DNA of 64,000 bases from Nageia nagi (lineage: Eukaryota > Pinophyta). The translations under genes and the position numbers were made by a program. The DNA lies in assembly GCA_050084985.1 (NCBI GenBank), contig JBITNC010000001.1, forward strand, positions 81,344,001 to 81,408,000, given 5' to 3'. Shown piece by piece: positions 11,590 to 23,876 of this stretch. Numbering within the stretch: the first letter of the stretch is position 1; every line of letters begins with the position of its first letter. Below the pieces are notes generated by a model. It had not been told where the DNA came from and ran no database searches. It saw nothing but the letters and a program-made list of their open reading frames with translations.

Positions 11590-13190
11590 CAAAAGCACAT
11601 GGTACAAGGGGGGCTTATGAAATTGGATGCCTTAGAGATGGTATGGGGTTGGATTCATTCCAACCATGATAATGACATGTAAGAGGCAATGATTTTATAT
11701 GATTTGACCATTACTAGCCACATCTAAATCGATTTTGATTGAGTATTGGGATGCAAATTCCAACACCTTCCACCTACCTATAGGAGAGATGATTGTCATA
11801 CTCTTAGATGTCTATTGGATCTGGCATGTACCAATTCATGGGAGACTAGTTTCACATGCTACTATTAATGAATAATTAGAAAGGGATGCTTTATCTTCTT
11901 GACTAATAGGCAATTTCAACCATGATTGGGAACATAGAGTGTCCTACCTTCATACAATATGCTAGTATTATCTTGGGGTGAGAAACCTATGAATATTGGT
12001 GTCTTCCATCATTATAGCTTTTTTATGTCTAAATAAGAACAACTTTGTGTTTTCTTTGGGACTAGTATGGATAGTGAGGCACATCTATACCAAGGGAATG
12101 GTATATGCATGGGGACCATGCATGTTTGCATGCTTTTATAGGTATTTACACCACATGTGACTATAGCATAACTTTATAAGGATTTATGTCAAGTTAAATC
12201 CAAGTGACCATAGCTCATGCATCACTTCTCCAAGTGTGGGCATACAAGAATATTACAATATTTAGGTTTATTGAATTAGAAAGGTAGAGAAATGACATGA
12301 AATACCCTAACATGTATTATTGGGTTTCCATAGTTGATTACTTCAGAGCCCTATGTGACATTAAGGCTTGGAGAAGGGAGATTGATTCCCTTAAGATTGA
12401 GGATAATGTGTGGGTTGTATACTAGCATTATGTCTAAGATGAGGATGCACATTAGGTTTCCTAGGTGAGGAAATACTAATTTCTACAAAATATGCTAAGG
12501 GGAGTGGAGCCACACTACCCTAGTTGTGTTCTTTGATAATTTGGGCTCACATAAGATATTCCAATGGGTGTGAAATATTAAATGAGGTAGAGGCATAAGA
12601 TATATGCCCTTGATGATGCATTGATGATGCAAATATGGTAGAGCATGTGGGAGGATACATGGGAGTTAGATGTTACAATAGTTATATCATTTGCTCTTAA
12701 TATTATTTAGGGCTATGAAGCATTGAGGGTAAGTATTATACCTACCCCTCTTGGGATAGTAGTTTCATATGAAAAGGATGGGGTAGAGGTTTCATTAAAT
12801 GAGTCATCCAATGAGGATGATAAGAATGTGGAGATTCCTCTAGATGAGTTACCTCTTGAGATGTCCCCACCAGGACCATTGACTCTCAAAGCCCATACAC
12901 TAGGCATTGAGTTATTGGTCAAGGCCATTCCTTTAGTTTCATTAGGTATATTTCAAGTTTTATTATTTCAAGCTTTAAATTTATATATATTCGTTCATTT
13001 TTATTTGATCTCACATCACTTTATGGATTTTTACATATGATATGGTAGCTAGAATTTCTAGCTTAGAGGAGAAGCTTTCTAGCCTTTAGCCATTTAAGGC
13101 TAAAATGGATATTTTGAGGCCATTAGAGGCTGAGGTGCCAAGATTGAGACTTATGAAAGAAAAGTTAACTTTAGTTAAAAGTTAACTTAT
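11590..13190 (+). pseudogene. Plant mobile domain (PMD)-like gene remnant, antisense within E2
   Basis: The clear signature is at 11741-11870: EYWDANSNTFHLPIGEM, then LLDVYWIWHVPIHGRLV. The WD..T.TFHLP.GE pattern followed by a leucine-rich DV helix and P.HG..V is the core of the plant mobile domain (aminotransferase-like PMD), a family shared by MAIN/MAIL nuclear proteins and by transposons. Further right, WRREIDSLKIEDNVWVVY (about 12370) and DIPMGVKY (about 12560) fit the C-terminal part of the domain. A 105-codon open frame (12723-13040) is its acidic tail (SNEDDKNVEIPLDELPLEM). Next, 13040-13185 encodes ISSLEEKLSSL and LEAEVPRLRLMKEKL, a short coiled coil. Several stops make it a pseudogene. 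PMD homology is solid; tail and coil linkage is inference. Confidence 0.65.
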
Positions 13191-13199
13191 ATTTATTTG

Positions 13200-13640
13200 A
13201 TTCAAATTTTATGTTGTGAATGTTCATTCCATTTTATATATATATTTATAAATTTGCTTATATATTTTATTAATTTTTGCTTTAAATAGACAATTACTAC
13301 AACCATTAGGAACAATATATATGATATATAACAAGTGCAAATTGAAAATACAAGTTTTAAAATTTTGATAAGAAATTGATAATATTATAACATCAACAAT
13401 TTTTTTTTAATAAACATATTAAAAGGACACATTTGCATACTTAAAACAATTAACTATAAAATAAGGAAATAAACCCCATTGTTCACACTCTTAACACTTT
13501 ATGAATTTTCAAAAAAACATAGTATGGGCATTTTTGAGCTAAATTAACCCAGTAAACCCCTTAAACATAAATGAAGGCATAATAATGTACAAAATACATA
13601 ACATAAAAATACATTATTATATATGATGAATGAATAATTT
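13200..13640. other. AT-rich spacer between PMD remnant and antisense gag
   Basis: Long runs of A and T with no domain on either strand. It may hold the end of the minus-strand gag transcript and of the plus-strand PMD transcript, which converge here. Confidence 0.5.
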
Positions 13641-15700
13641 TTTAAACTCAACCAATGATGTGGTGTATGTGGGTGGACTTGAGAACCCACCTATATTTAA
13701 TTGATGTAGAAAAAAAGATTGGTATTGTTCTAGGTGATGTACGCATAACATGGACAAAATGTTGGTAGTTTCTCATGGCATAGATGCTCTACATTTCTTG
13801 AAATTTGGTGTTGTTATTTCATGGTCTAGTTATTTTATGTGTTAAGGATGATTATTTGTAATATGTTGGCCTACAACTATTAAAGAAATAACATTGAAAA
13901 TAATTTGGAGTACATACCATTCCAATGCATCTTTTAGGTTGTTGGGTTGTTCTTGGCAAAGGATCTATAAAAATTCCAAGCTAACCATTAACAAGATGAA
14001 CATGACCAATATCATCCTCATTCTTATTTGGATTATAATAAATTTGGAGAGTTTTTTTATCAATGAGATCTTGTATAATATTTATTAAAGTCTTATAATT
14101 TTTTGTTAGATATCCTCATGTCCTATGATAATTACAAAATTCTTCAAATCTACAATTTTCAGTGACTCTACTTGGAAAATGATGCTAAACTATTAGTGGG
14201 ATATCAATAATATATTTATATAATAAAATATTTATAATATCATAAACACTTTTAGTCAACTTAGTAAATTTTCTTTTAGGTGGAAATGATTTTTTATTGG
14301 CACTTATTTTTGTTGATACCTACAGTTGAGATGTGTAGCTTTTTACCTTTGCATGGCTGACATTTTGAAGCTCTTTATAATTTTGTAAAATACAAGGCTC
14401 CTTTTTAAGCAATTTTTTAATCATATTCCTCAATGATATATCATCATGATCAAGTACCTCTAATTTGAACATTGTTAATAAAGCAACTACAAAATTATCT
14501 TTTAAATCTTATTCAGTATCGGTAATTCTATTAGCAACTTTCCTCCATAATTTCATAAAAATAGCTACATATTGATCATTTTATTATCTATTTCCAATAA
14601 TCTTTGAATTCAATTTTATCTTGACTATTACATTTGAAATTAGCAATGGATTGCAAAACAATATCTTCATACTTTTCAATACCTTTTTCAAGAAGAGGAA
14701 AATACCATTTCAATGCATCATCTTTCAAGCTACTTGAAAATAATTTAGTGAGCATATTATGATCATGGATAAATTCAATAGCTTATTCTTGAAATTTTCT
14801 ACTCTACATTTTTGGATCTTGAAAACCATAAAATTTCATAAAGTTAATACTCTTTTTACTAGTGAAACCTTTACAAGTAATTCTATCACTCAAATATGGA
14901 TGTTTCAAATAAGATAAGAAATCATCATCATCATTGTAAAATGGTTTTTCACTTTTCTCAATTCTTTATTGAAGTGTATAATTAGAATTAAGATTAGATG
15001 CAAGAGTGAATTATGCAACTAAATATTGGATAATAGGTTGTGGTATTTACAATGAGGTCATGGGTTGTTAAATAAGAGATGGAACTACATGCTAACTATT
15101 TTGAGAGGTTAGGGGTGGGGATTGTGGGGGAACATTACATGGAGGAGTATTTGTTGGTGGGATATTACTTTTTTTATTATAAGGTGAATGCATAGGTTAT
15201 GGGATGGATGTGTGAATTAACTTTCTCAATTAGTTTTAGGAAAGAACTTATTCATTGTTCCTCCATGTTATTTAATAGGTCAAAGATAAAATCTAGTTGT
15301 TGATCATCAATAGCTTTTTGAAAGGTATCTAACTCCTTTGCATCAATAAGAATATAAATGTTTATTTTATGTGCTTCTTGAGTCCAATTAGTTTTCTTTT
15401 GATAAGCCCTATTAATTCAAACATTAATTTTATCATGCATATTTTCTAGTTCTTTAATTTTAGTTAGAACATTCTTACCTCTATCTTGTATTATGTATTC
15501 AACAAGCATACTTATATTTGGTTGTTCGGGAGGACCTACTAGAGGTTCTAATTATTCTTCATTGTATATCTTCTCTTATTCATTCAACACCATTTTTGAG
15601 GCTTCAAGAGGTACTAGTTTGATGATGTTGGTGCTCTACATATAGTTTGGCATGACATCGATGTTATAATTTTTAGTGGTATACACTTTCATTTTGATGA
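13640..15700 (-). pseudogene. E2 gag remnant (Tat-like)
   Basis: Reading the minus strand from about 15700: an N-terminal region with LVGPPEQPNISMLVEY (near 15530), then MKFYGFQDPK, a gag core with LTKLFSSSLKDDALKWYF (about 14750-14697) and LEKGIEKYEDIVLQSIANFK, and a C-terminal NCRFEEFCNYHRT.GYLTKN with IQDLIDKKTL (about 14165-14050). The last motif resembles the Cys/His tail of Tat gag proteins. Stops and shifts are frequent. The plus-strand ORF at 13894-14088 is its shadow. It points opposite to E3 pol, so the two are not one element. No protease or RT follows it. Confidence 0.7.
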
Positions 15701-15811
15701 ACTTGCATTCTCATATTGAAATTAAAACTCTAATGAAAGCAAAGTTCAAGGATATGACTCTAATTTTTATCAAAAATCCATAATGAATTCAACAATTTTT
15801 AGTAACAAAAT

Positions 15812-16103
15812 TATATACACCTAAAAATGAGTTATTATTTATTAAGTAATTCATTTTAAAGACTCAATGATGTATTATGTAAAAAGGGGTTAATATAATA
15901 CCCTAATTTATGATAAAGCTATATGATAGGACTAGTGTACCCTTATGGTAGGTACTAGGAGTCAAAAAGATCAAATTCATGTAAACTTGTATCATATATA
16001 AAGGCATCAATTGATGACCTTAAACCTTATGGGAAAATGAATATTAGGAGGAATCAAGAGAGATTCTAGCACATGATACATCACTCTATTATGCACAAAT
16101 ATG
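15812..16103 (+). repeat. 5' LTR fragment of E3
   Basis: It matches 22944-23235 nearly base for base, including GTAAAAAGGGGTTA, GTAAACTTGTATCATATATAA (a TATA-like box) and AGAGATTCTAGCACATGATA. The match stops at 16103, the point of an internal deletion. Confidence 0.85.
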
Positions 16104-17330
16104 AATTGTAAGGAAGATATGCAATTTATGAAAGCCTTGATACTCAAGGACCTACAATCAATATCATTTTAGTAGACAAAGAGGTTTGTGCTAACTTGAG
16201 AGGAGGAATCCCATGCAATGCTCCAAATCTAATCACAACTGAACAAGTAAGTATTGCTCATGATCTAAATTTTATAGTATGATTGATCAATTAAAAAATA
16301 CACTTGTAAAATTAGTTTACATGATCTAATTTCTATATCTCAAGTTCATGGGGATATATTATATGATTTTTTAAGAATGAAACCATCCCTACTGATATTT
16401 TAGCTATTATGTTTTTGAAAAAATTATAACCATTAAGGAATGTGATGCTATTTCATTTTACAAATTTGAAATGCTTAATCAAGAATTGTTAGATGAATGT
16501 TCAAATTTGTATATCACACCTATGGTTGATGGATGGGAAGTCAAACAAACAATGGTAGATAATGGATCAGCCATAAATGTTTGCTCTAATCATTTTTTGA
16601 TGTAATTGCAAGAGAAAAGTCTTGAAATTCCTCCTTCAAAAGAAGCAACTTTCAGGATTAGGGCTTATGATAGCTCATAAAAGAAAAATTTAGTAATAGC
16701 AACAATCATGATTACCATAGGTATCAAGACTATAGTAGCAAAATTTCAGGTTGTAGAGTTCAAATTATCATATAATAGGCTTTTGGTGAGACCTTGGATT
16801 CATGTTATGGATGTAGTCCCTTCCACACTACATGGTAGATTGAAGTTTGACTTCTAAGGTGAGGTGCATACAATCATGGTAGGTCTTAGGCCATATGTAC
16901 TATGTAATGCTATTGATCTTGAGTAATTTACCATGTTACTACCACAATATGAGATAGAGTCCTTAGAATGCCCTACACTAGAAGCAAATATAGAAACATA
17001 GGTGAAGATCATGAAGATAGGTATGGGAACCTATAGAATTGATGACATAGACCTATTAGCATCTATCAAAGACTTGGGATGTCCTAGGATGTTAGCCATT
17101 GAGGTCCACCAATGATTTTCCATTCTATTGGTAGGATGCCAATGGTGTGAAAATGATGGAAATAGTGATAAATCTTGCCTACCAAAGCTGACAAGTCAAA
17201 ATAGACCTCTTCAATGGATATACCTTTATCCTCTAAATTGGGTAAAATCTTTGCCTCTTATTTTGTTCATACATACATGCTTCAAATTTCCAAATATAAA
17301 GGGGATGTTTAGGAAAATATAAATAGGTAA
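16104..17330 (+). pseudogene. E3 protease and upstream gag-pol remnant
   Basis: Legible residues include GGIPCNAPNLITTEQVSIAH upstream, then the protease: YITPMVDGWEVKQTMVDNGS and AINVC (about 16510-16580), where VDNGSA stands at the D-S/T-G active site (Asp kept, second residue Asn). Later VRPWIHVMDVVPSTLHGRLK (about 16785-16845) is the flap/C-terminal region usual for Tat proteases, where VRPW replaces the more common GRPW. The 64-codon frame at 17128-17322 is not clearly part of it. Several stops interrupt the whole. Confidence 0.75.
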
Positions 17331-17900
17331 TTCCTACTTTCCTTGATAACTCTAAGACTCAAATGACCAAATAAAGCTTGGGTAACGATGGACAAATAAA
17401 ATAGAAATGGGGTCCCATTAAGTTAGTTAAAGAATGCAATCTAATAGAGTTATTAGATGATATTGATGTAGATACATGGATTGATGATTATATACCTCTT
17501 GATTTTGATTGTTTTAGTATTGATGATTATGTTCTTGAATACTTGGGGGCACATTTAGAATTGCCCAAATCTAATGAGAAATGAAAATTAACTTATATAC
17601 TTAATGAATATGCTTATTTTGGTCAAGAGATTAATTTTCATAAAGTATTTTAGGTTAAGCTATTAGATATATCCAAAGATGAAGTACCAAGCATAGAAGA
17701 GTTACCATCCTTGTTACAAAAAGAAGATCTTACATTTCCATAAGAGGAGTTGATACACATCAATATTGGCACTTTAGATGATGAGAGATTGTTACAAATT
17801 GGAGCAACCTTACCTCTTCCATAATAAGAAAGGTATGAAAACAAGTTTATTGAGAATTCTAAGAATTTTTTTTCATCTTATGATGATATTCCAAGATTAG
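17331..17900 (+). pseudogene. E3 acidic linker between protease and RT
   Basis: The plus-strand reading ELLDDIDVDTWIDDYIPLDF and later SIEELPSLLQKEDLTFP is strongly acidic and continues almost open to the RT domain. Tat pol proteins carry a long poorly conserved linker here. A minus-strand 64-codon ORF (17650-17844) is a shadow. Confidence 0.55.
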
Positions 17901-18800
17901 ATCCCCCATTTATTATGCACAATATACCATTAAAAGATGATATCAAGCCAATCAAACAAAAACCTAGAAAGATGCATCCTTCCAAGGCCCTATTAGTCAA
18001 AAAAGAGATAGAGAAATATTTGAATGCTAATTTCATAAGTTCTATTGATTATTCTAATTGGATGGCTAATGTTGTTCTTATTTCCAAATCAAATGGTGAA
18101 ATGTGGGTATGTATGAATTTTTATGATATTAATAATGCTTGTCCAAAGATAATTTTTCATTATCAAATATTGATATGATTGTTGATAGTATAGATGTTCA
18201 TGATACATTATCATTCATGGATGGATTTTTTGGTTATAACCAAATTTTGATTAACCCTTTTGATCAACATAAAATAACTTTTACTACTCCTCGAGGTAAT
18301 TTTTTTTGGATAGTTATGCCTTTTGGACTTAAAAATGTAAGAGTTACATATCAAAGAGCAATGATCACCATGTTTCATGAGCACATTCACAAAATCATAG
18401 AGGTATATATTGATGATATTTTAGTGAAATTCAAGTAAAGAAAAAATCATCTACAAGCACTTGAAGAGGTATTCATCATTTTACAAAGGTACAAACTAAG
18501 ACATAAACCTCAAAAGTGTGCATTTGGAGTTACTTTTGATAAATTATTAGGATTCATGGTTTCCAATAGAAGAATAGAAGTATATCCTAAAAAAGTCAAA
18601 GCCATTGTTAGACTACCTCCACCCAAAATTTTCAATTAATAAATGAGCCTCCAAGGTAAAATAAATTTAGTTAGAAGGTTTATTTCACAACTTGGAGATA
18701 AATGTAGGCCATTTACTCATTTTCTCAAAAAGGATGTCAACTTTGTATGGGATGACAAGTGTCAAAAAGCATTTGAAGATATTAAATAATATTTATTTAA
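17901..18800 (+). pseudogene. E3 reverse transcriptase remnant, catalytic box intact
   Basis: Two long frames cover most of the domain: 17915-18178 (KDDIKPIKQKPRKMHPSKAL through VCMNFYDINNACPK) and 18139-18438 (DNFSLSNIDMIVD, FMDGFFGYNQI, FTTPRGNFFW, MPFGLKN, VYIDDILVK). They overlap in different frames, so one small shift separates them around 18140-18175. The YIDD box at 18406-18417 is intact. After 18438 the connection region (KLLGFMVSNRR, 18541-18570) is legible with stops. Although broken, this is one of the best preserved domains in the window. Confidence 0.9.
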
Positions 18801-19235
18801 TCCTCCCATACTAGTCCCCATGGATTTTTCAAAACCTACTTACTTATACATCTCAGCCATATTATATACACTAGGAATAATGCTTTGTCAAAAAGATATA
18901 GAAAATAAGGAAAGAGTTATATATTACATTAGCAAAACATTGATTGATTATGAAACTAGATACACTCCTATGTAAAAAATTTGCTATGGTATTGTTTTCA
19001 CTACTAAAAAAATTGAGGCATCATTTATTATATTGCACTACATTTTTGTTAGTCCTATTAACCCATTTAAATATCTTGTGACTAAGCAACATTTATCAAG
19101 TATACTTGCAAAGTGGCTAATGTTATTATAGGAATTTGATATAAATGTGTAAAATAAAAATTTATTAAAGGCCAAGCAATTGCTAATTTGATAGTAAATT
19201 TCCCTCAATACAAAAAGGTAGTTGTCCAAAAATAA
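18800..19235 (+). pseudogene. E3 RNase H remnant
   Basis: ILVPMDFSKPTYLYISA, GIMLCQKD and RVIYYISKTLIDYETRYTPM match the RNase H following RT in gypsy elements. The first catalytic position, Asp in most relatives, reads Ile-Ser-Ala here, so activity would be lost even without the stops. The minus-strand ORF at 19038-19229 is a shadow. Confidence 0.75.
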
Positions 19236-19319
19236 TTTTTGGATGAATATTAGGATGACTCATGACTCATCTCACCAATAGTGTGCAAACTTGCTAGAAG
19301 GATGTCAATGGCATGAATT

Positions 19320-19860
19320 TGATGAGATCTTGATCCCTAATGAGTACATATGTCTTATAGAGAATGATCCAACTATTTGGACCCTGTACTTTGATGGTTC
19401 AAAATATTCTCACAGAGTAGCAACAATTATTGTTTTGTATCTCCTATAAATTAGGTAATCCCCATGGCATACAGACTTGCTTTTGATTGTACAAACAATA
19501 TGATTAAATATGAAGCACTGATATTAGGATTGAAAGCTACTATAATTTTGAAAATTAAGAGCATTGAGATATATGGGAATTCTTAGCTTATTGTTAATCA
19601 AGTACAAGATCTCTTTCATAGTAAGGATGGAAAATGAAAACCTTATATACTTGTAGTGACTAATTTATTGGACCAATTTGATAGACATACTATTCAAAAT
19701 ACTAATAACAGGTATGTAGATGCAATGGAAAGTGTAGCTACACTAGTACCAATTGAAATTGATGATGAAGATACCATCCTTATAATTTTTCAATTAACTT
19801 ATCCTTCTTATATATCATATAGATGCAATTTAGGCTTGTCTTATTACAAAAGAAAATGAT
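19320..19860 (+). pseudogene. E3 second (archaeal-type) RNase H remnant
   Basis: WTLYFDGSKYSHRVA (about 19378-19422) is the start of an RNase H fold with its first Asp in place. CTNNMIKYEALILGLKAT (about 19490-19545) supplies the second acidic position, and SIEIYGNS.LIVNQVQ (about 19563-19605) the third strand, where Asp has become Asn. A 67-codon open frame (19656-19859) is the C-terminal part. The domain lies between RNase H and integrase, the placement typical of Tat elements. Frame breaks occur near 19440. Confidence 0.8.
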
Positions 19861-19869
19861 TTTTAGAAT

Positions 19870-21115
19870 TGGTATGATGATATCTACAAATATTTGAAAA
19901 CTCAAAAATTTCTCGATAGTTTTAATAGAAATGAAAGAGTAAGATTGTAAAGAATTGTAAAAAGATATATGATCATTAGAGAAGTATTATATAGGATATC
20001 ATTTGATGGTGCATTATTGAGATGCTTAACATGGGATGAGATAGCTACTGCCTTATAACAAGCTCATAATGGTTTATGTGGTGGTCACTTCCATGCAAAA
20101 GCACTGCACACCAAACTTTTGAAGATTGGATACTATTGGCCTACTATGGAATAGGATTATAAGGCTCATGTTAAAACTTGTTTGCAATATCAAAAAAATG
20201 CAAATTTAGATAAACAACCTACCCAAGAGTTACATTCTATTATTTCTCCATGACCATTCACTACTTGGGGAATAGATTTGGTTGGTATGAATAATTCTCA
20301 TTATAGGGAGGGACACAAATTTGTTATTACAACTACAAAATTCACCACCAAGTGAGTGGAACCAATCCTAATGAAATCAATCACTCAAAATAAAATCATT
20401 TCATTCCTCACCAAAAATATTATTACAAGGTTTGGTGTACCACAAAGGTTGATAATGGATAATGGCCCAAATTTCAAAGGTAAAGACATGAAGGCTTTTT
20501 GTGAGAAGTTTCATATTGCACAAACTTTTTGTTTTGTCTATTACCCTCAAGGTAATGGTCAACTAAATCCAAAAATAAGATAATCAAGAGAATATTTTCC
20601 AAAATATGGGATAAATACAAGAAGTATTGGCATGAGCAATTACCATATGCATTATAGGCATATAGAAATAGTATTCATATAGCCATTGGGGCAACACCAT
20701 TTTCATTAGTATATGGATATGAAGCCATTTTCTCACTTGATTTGGAGATACCCTCCCTTAGAACTACCTTACAAGGTGACATATCCAATAAAGATGAAAT
20801 AAAAGCAAGGTTTCAATAGCTAGAATCATTAGATGAGAAAAGAATCAATGCCATTGAACATCATGCAAAACTTAAGAGAGCATTTGGAAACAAAATCAAA
20901 GCAAAGGAATTCAAGGTGGGAGATCTAGTGTTGAAGAAAAATATTAATAAAATAGTAGCAAAAGAGGAAACAAAAGGAAATTTTGAGCCCAATTGGCTAT
21001 GACCATATGTTGTAATTGATGCAACAAGATTACATGCATATAGACTACCATCCATGGATGGAAAATATGAACCAAATACATTCATTGCCATCCATACTAA
21101 ATGTTTATATGATTA
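19870..21115 (+). pseudogene. E3 integrase remnant
   Basis: The zinc-binding part reads AHNGLCGGHFHAK (about 20068-20100) and KTCLQYQKNANL. The core shows TTWGIDLVGM (about 20262-20290) with its Asp, and RLIMDNGPNFKG (about 20448-20480) with the second Asp. A shift just after YYPQGNGQ (about 20555) falls where the third catalytic residue, Glu, is expected, and no Glu is found. Downstream, GATPFSLVYGYEAIF (20690-20730) and KVGDLVLKKN (about 20912) continue in another frame, ending near 21115. The 75-codon frame 20356-20583 is the middle piece. The minus ORF 20861-21091 is a shadow. Confidence 0.85.
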
Positions 21116-21622
21116 GAAAAGATAGAATCATGTCCTTTAAAACATATAATTTATGAGCAAGGGTATGCAAACTTTTATTTAAAAAAAAAAAACTTCCCAT
21201 GATGCTAGCAATGTGCACTACAAGCAAGACACCTATGGCATATAAAAAAAATGATAATAAAAAAAACTTGAGAAGTATTATCTACCCTTATATACTTCAT
21301 TCTAAATTCTATGCTACATTTCCCATAGCTCTATACAAAATTTTTCTCTTCCGTTATCCATATTAAACATTTTTATGCTTAGAAAAGATAGCATTGTGGC
21401 TTGTAAAACATATAATTCATGATCAAAGGTACGTAAACTTTTATTTTTTCAAAAAACATAAACTTCCCATGATGTTAGCAACATACACTACAAGTAAGAT
21501 GCCTATAGCATACAAAAAAAATTGATGATAAAAAAATGAGAAGTATTATCTCCCCTTTTAGACTTCACTTTGCATTCTGCACTACATTTCTCATTGCTCT
21601 AAACAACACTGTTCTCTTCCAT
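21091..21622 (+). repeat. Two tandem copies of a 266-bp unit in E3 3' untranslated region
   Basis: Copies start at 21091 and 21357. Shared landmarks are AGAAAAGATAG, ACTTCCCATGATG, ACACTACAAG and ATTATCT with a following CTTCATT/CTTCACTT. The first copy overlaps the end of integrase coding sequence, so the duplication includes the pol stop region. The 66-codon frame at 21536-21736 lies in the second copy and is not recognised. Confidence 0.85.
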
Positions 21623-21918
21623 ATGTTGTCAATTCATTACTATTACCCAAATGGTGACATGGTGGATTTAGGTTATGGAATGCTTCATGCATGTGATAAG
21701 ATGGCTTCCCTTACCCCCTTTTTAAGCATCAACTAGGGGTAATCTCATATTCGATTAAAAGTATGATGAATAAGAAGCTATTAACTAGTAAAAGATAAAA
21801 TAATTTTATTTCAATAAAATTCAAGGACTTGTACACCACCAGTAGTGTAGATAACTATTATTATGATGCCAACAACATGAAATAAAAACAAAAAGAAAAA
21901 AGAAAAGAAATAGTCCAA

Positions 21919-22380
21919 TGTCTTCTAATCATAGATATAAAATATATGATCATCAATAGCCAGTGACATGACTAGTGAGAGTTCACTCACTTAAAAGAAA
22001 ATCATTAATGCAGCCATGAGCAAGATGTTGACATTTGATCATTTCCAATGGATAATACAACTTGTTGTGTATCCACATGGTTTTGGATTTGAACCAATCC
22101 AAAGCATAATATCTTTAGATCATAGACATAAAATGTATGATCATCAATAGCCAATGACATAGCTAGTGAGAGTTCACTCACTTAAAAGTAAACCAATGAT
22201 ATAGCCATGAGACAAAGCATACTATCTTTAGATCATAAACATAAAATGTATGATCATTGATGGCCAATGACATGACTAGTGAAAGTTCACTCACTTAAAA
22301 TATAAATTGGTGATGCAACCATAAGTAGATTGCTAACATTAACTCATCATCAATGGATGATGCAACTCATTGTGCATCAA
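21919..22380 (+). repeat. Three degenerate tandem copies in E3 3' untranslated region
   Basis: Copies begin near 21919, 22109 and 22221. Each carries TATGATCATCAATAGCCA or a close variant followed by ACTAGTGAGAGTTCACTC, the latter containing a GAGTGAAC-type dyad. The first and third are followed by a related segment with AACTTGTTGTGTATC or AACTCATTGTGCATC. Spacing is irregular (190, 112 bp). Confidence 0.8.
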
Positions 22381-22930
22381 CCATACTGTTATGATTGAAT
22401 TTTCATTGCATGTTTATAAATCCTAAAAAATGGAAGAAAATACAAATAATTCCATGCTATCAGTGGCATGCACATTGTTCCCTACATCACCAATGATGTC
22501 TATTTCATCACCATTTCATCTCAGTTAAAGCATATCATCTCTGTTTCAAGACATGGGTGTACATACAAATGGTTCTTAAGTATCAAAAATGATGAAATGA
22601 CCATATTTATGGTTGAATTATTACAAGGGGAAAAAACAAATCTTCCATCTCCAAAATTAGATATGAGATAATATAACTACCTGATAGCATAATCATTTCC
22701 ATCATCTACAAAGCATCATTCCTAGAGAGAGATTCTTCATTAGATTTTTCCTTAGTTGTACCATTCAAGGATATTTGTTAGGGCATCCAAGATAAAAAGG
22801 GGTAGCAAGGGACCTTCATAATCATCATTAACAAAAAGGGATAGTATAGGAAAAAGTTCAAAGTTCTCAAAAACATTTCTCCTACACTTCTTCTTTGGAC
22901 ATGTAATTTCATTACTTTAATCACATATCC
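22381..22930 (+). other. E3 3' untranslated region, remainder
   Basis: No domain found. A 67-codon open frame (22468-22671, MHIVPYITNDVYFITISSQL) has no recognisable relatives and is likely chance. Confidence 0.5.
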
Positions 22931-22943
22931 AAAGAGGGGCAAA
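22931..22943 (+). other. E3 polypurine tract
   Basis: AAAGAGGGGCAAA directly precedes the LTR start TGTAGATGCC at 22944. Confidence 0.8.
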
Positions 22944-23458
22944 TGTAGATGCCTAAAAATGAATTATTATTTATTAAATAATTTATTTTAAAGCATCAAT
23001 TATGTATTATGTAAAAAGGGGTTAAAATAATACACTAAGTTATGATAAAGCTATATAATAGGAATAGTGTACCCTTGTGGTAGATACCAAGGGTCAAATA
23101 GATCAAATCCATGTAAACTTGTATCATATATAAAGGTATCAATTGATGACCTTAAACCTTATAAAAAAATGAATATTAGGAGGACTCAAGAGAGATTCTA
23201 GCACATGATACATCACTCTATTATGTGCAAATATTATTTGTGAGTTATATATTTTGTTTGCCATATGATGATTCTTTCATTTGCTCATTGCTATATTCTT
23301 TATTGCATTTGTTATATTGCTTATATTAAGCTATCAACTATGTGTTAAGTATAGGATGCCAATGGTGTGCAATTGAATGAATGTATGCTTGTCTTTTGTG
23401 TATGTTTGCCATAAGTATATTTGTGTTATACATTAGTGCCATATTTTAGATATATGCA
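22944..23458 (+). repeat. 3' LTR of E3
   Basis: Starts TGTAGATGCCTAAAAATG after the polypurine tract; its first 290 bases are paired with 15812-16103. The end is placed at TATTTTAGATATATGCA (23458) because related LTRs in this window end TTTTAGG..T..CA; this edge is uncertain by tens of bases. Confidence 0.7.
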
Positions 23459-23492
23459 TTAATAAGAAACAAGTAGACCAATAGTGCATTAA

Positions 23493-23876
23493 TTAACCAC
23501 CATAAACAATTAATTGCATTATTTTGGGATGACAGAAATATTCCAATATATCATTATGAGCCATAAATTCTTTTATAGATTTAATATTTGTAATAATTGT
23601 ATCTAAATTATCATTCTCAGAGTCATGTTCAGATGTACCAGTAGGACATTCTTGATTTACACTTTTAAAATTATCATCACCAAAGTCAATATTAAACTTG
23701 TTAGGTGTTTGGTCAATGATGTTTATTTGACAACTAGAATTAATAGATTTAGAATCTTCTTCATTAGTTGCTATTCTATCATGTGGATGAGGTTCATATA
23801 ATTCAACAAGTATATCATGGTTAATCCTAGTACTTATTTTGATCTTATTAAAAGGAACATTCCCTTTGAAAATCAT
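23493..23876 (-). CDS. Unrecognised 127-codon ORF in E2, upstream of gag
   Basis: The longest open frame in the window, starting MIFKGNVPFNKIKISTRINH and ending CHPKIMQLIVYGG. The middle is acidic (HDSENDNLDTIITNIKSIKE). Related but interrupted sequence extends upstream to about 23960. It points the same way as E2 gag and lies between E2's 5' LTR and E3, so it may be the N-terminal part of E2's gag reading or an extra ORF. I recognise no family. That it stays open where all neighbours are broken is notable but could be chance in AT-rich DNA. Confidence 0.4.
   Translation of the reverse strand: MIFKGNVPFNKIKISTRINHDILVELYEPHPHDRIATNEEDSKSINSSCQINIIDQTPNKFNIDFGDDNFKSVNQECPTGTSEHDSENDNLDTIITNIKSIKEFMAHNDILEYFCHPKIMQLIVYGG

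Larger units (their letters stand above)
15812..23458 (+). mobile_element. E3: Tat-lineage Ty3/gypsy element with extra RNase H, 5' part deleted
   Basis: A 290-bp direct repeat (15812-16103 and 22944-23235) marks the LTRs. The left copy is cut at 16103 and joined to sequence just upstream of protease, so the rest of the 5' LTR, the primer site and gag are missing. Domains then run protease, RT, RNase H, extra RNase H, integrase, a 1.8-kb 3' untranslated region with tandem repeats, polypurine tract, 3' LTR. The extra RNase H between RNase H and integrase is the hallmark of the Tat lineage. The right edge is a best guess (AGATATATGCA at 23458); no clear target duplication is visible. Confidence 0.75.

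Noticed and set aside
13640-21115. A single Tat element with inverted gag
   Set aside because: An LTR fragment in pol orientation (15812-16103) lies between gag and pol, so they are better explained as two elements.
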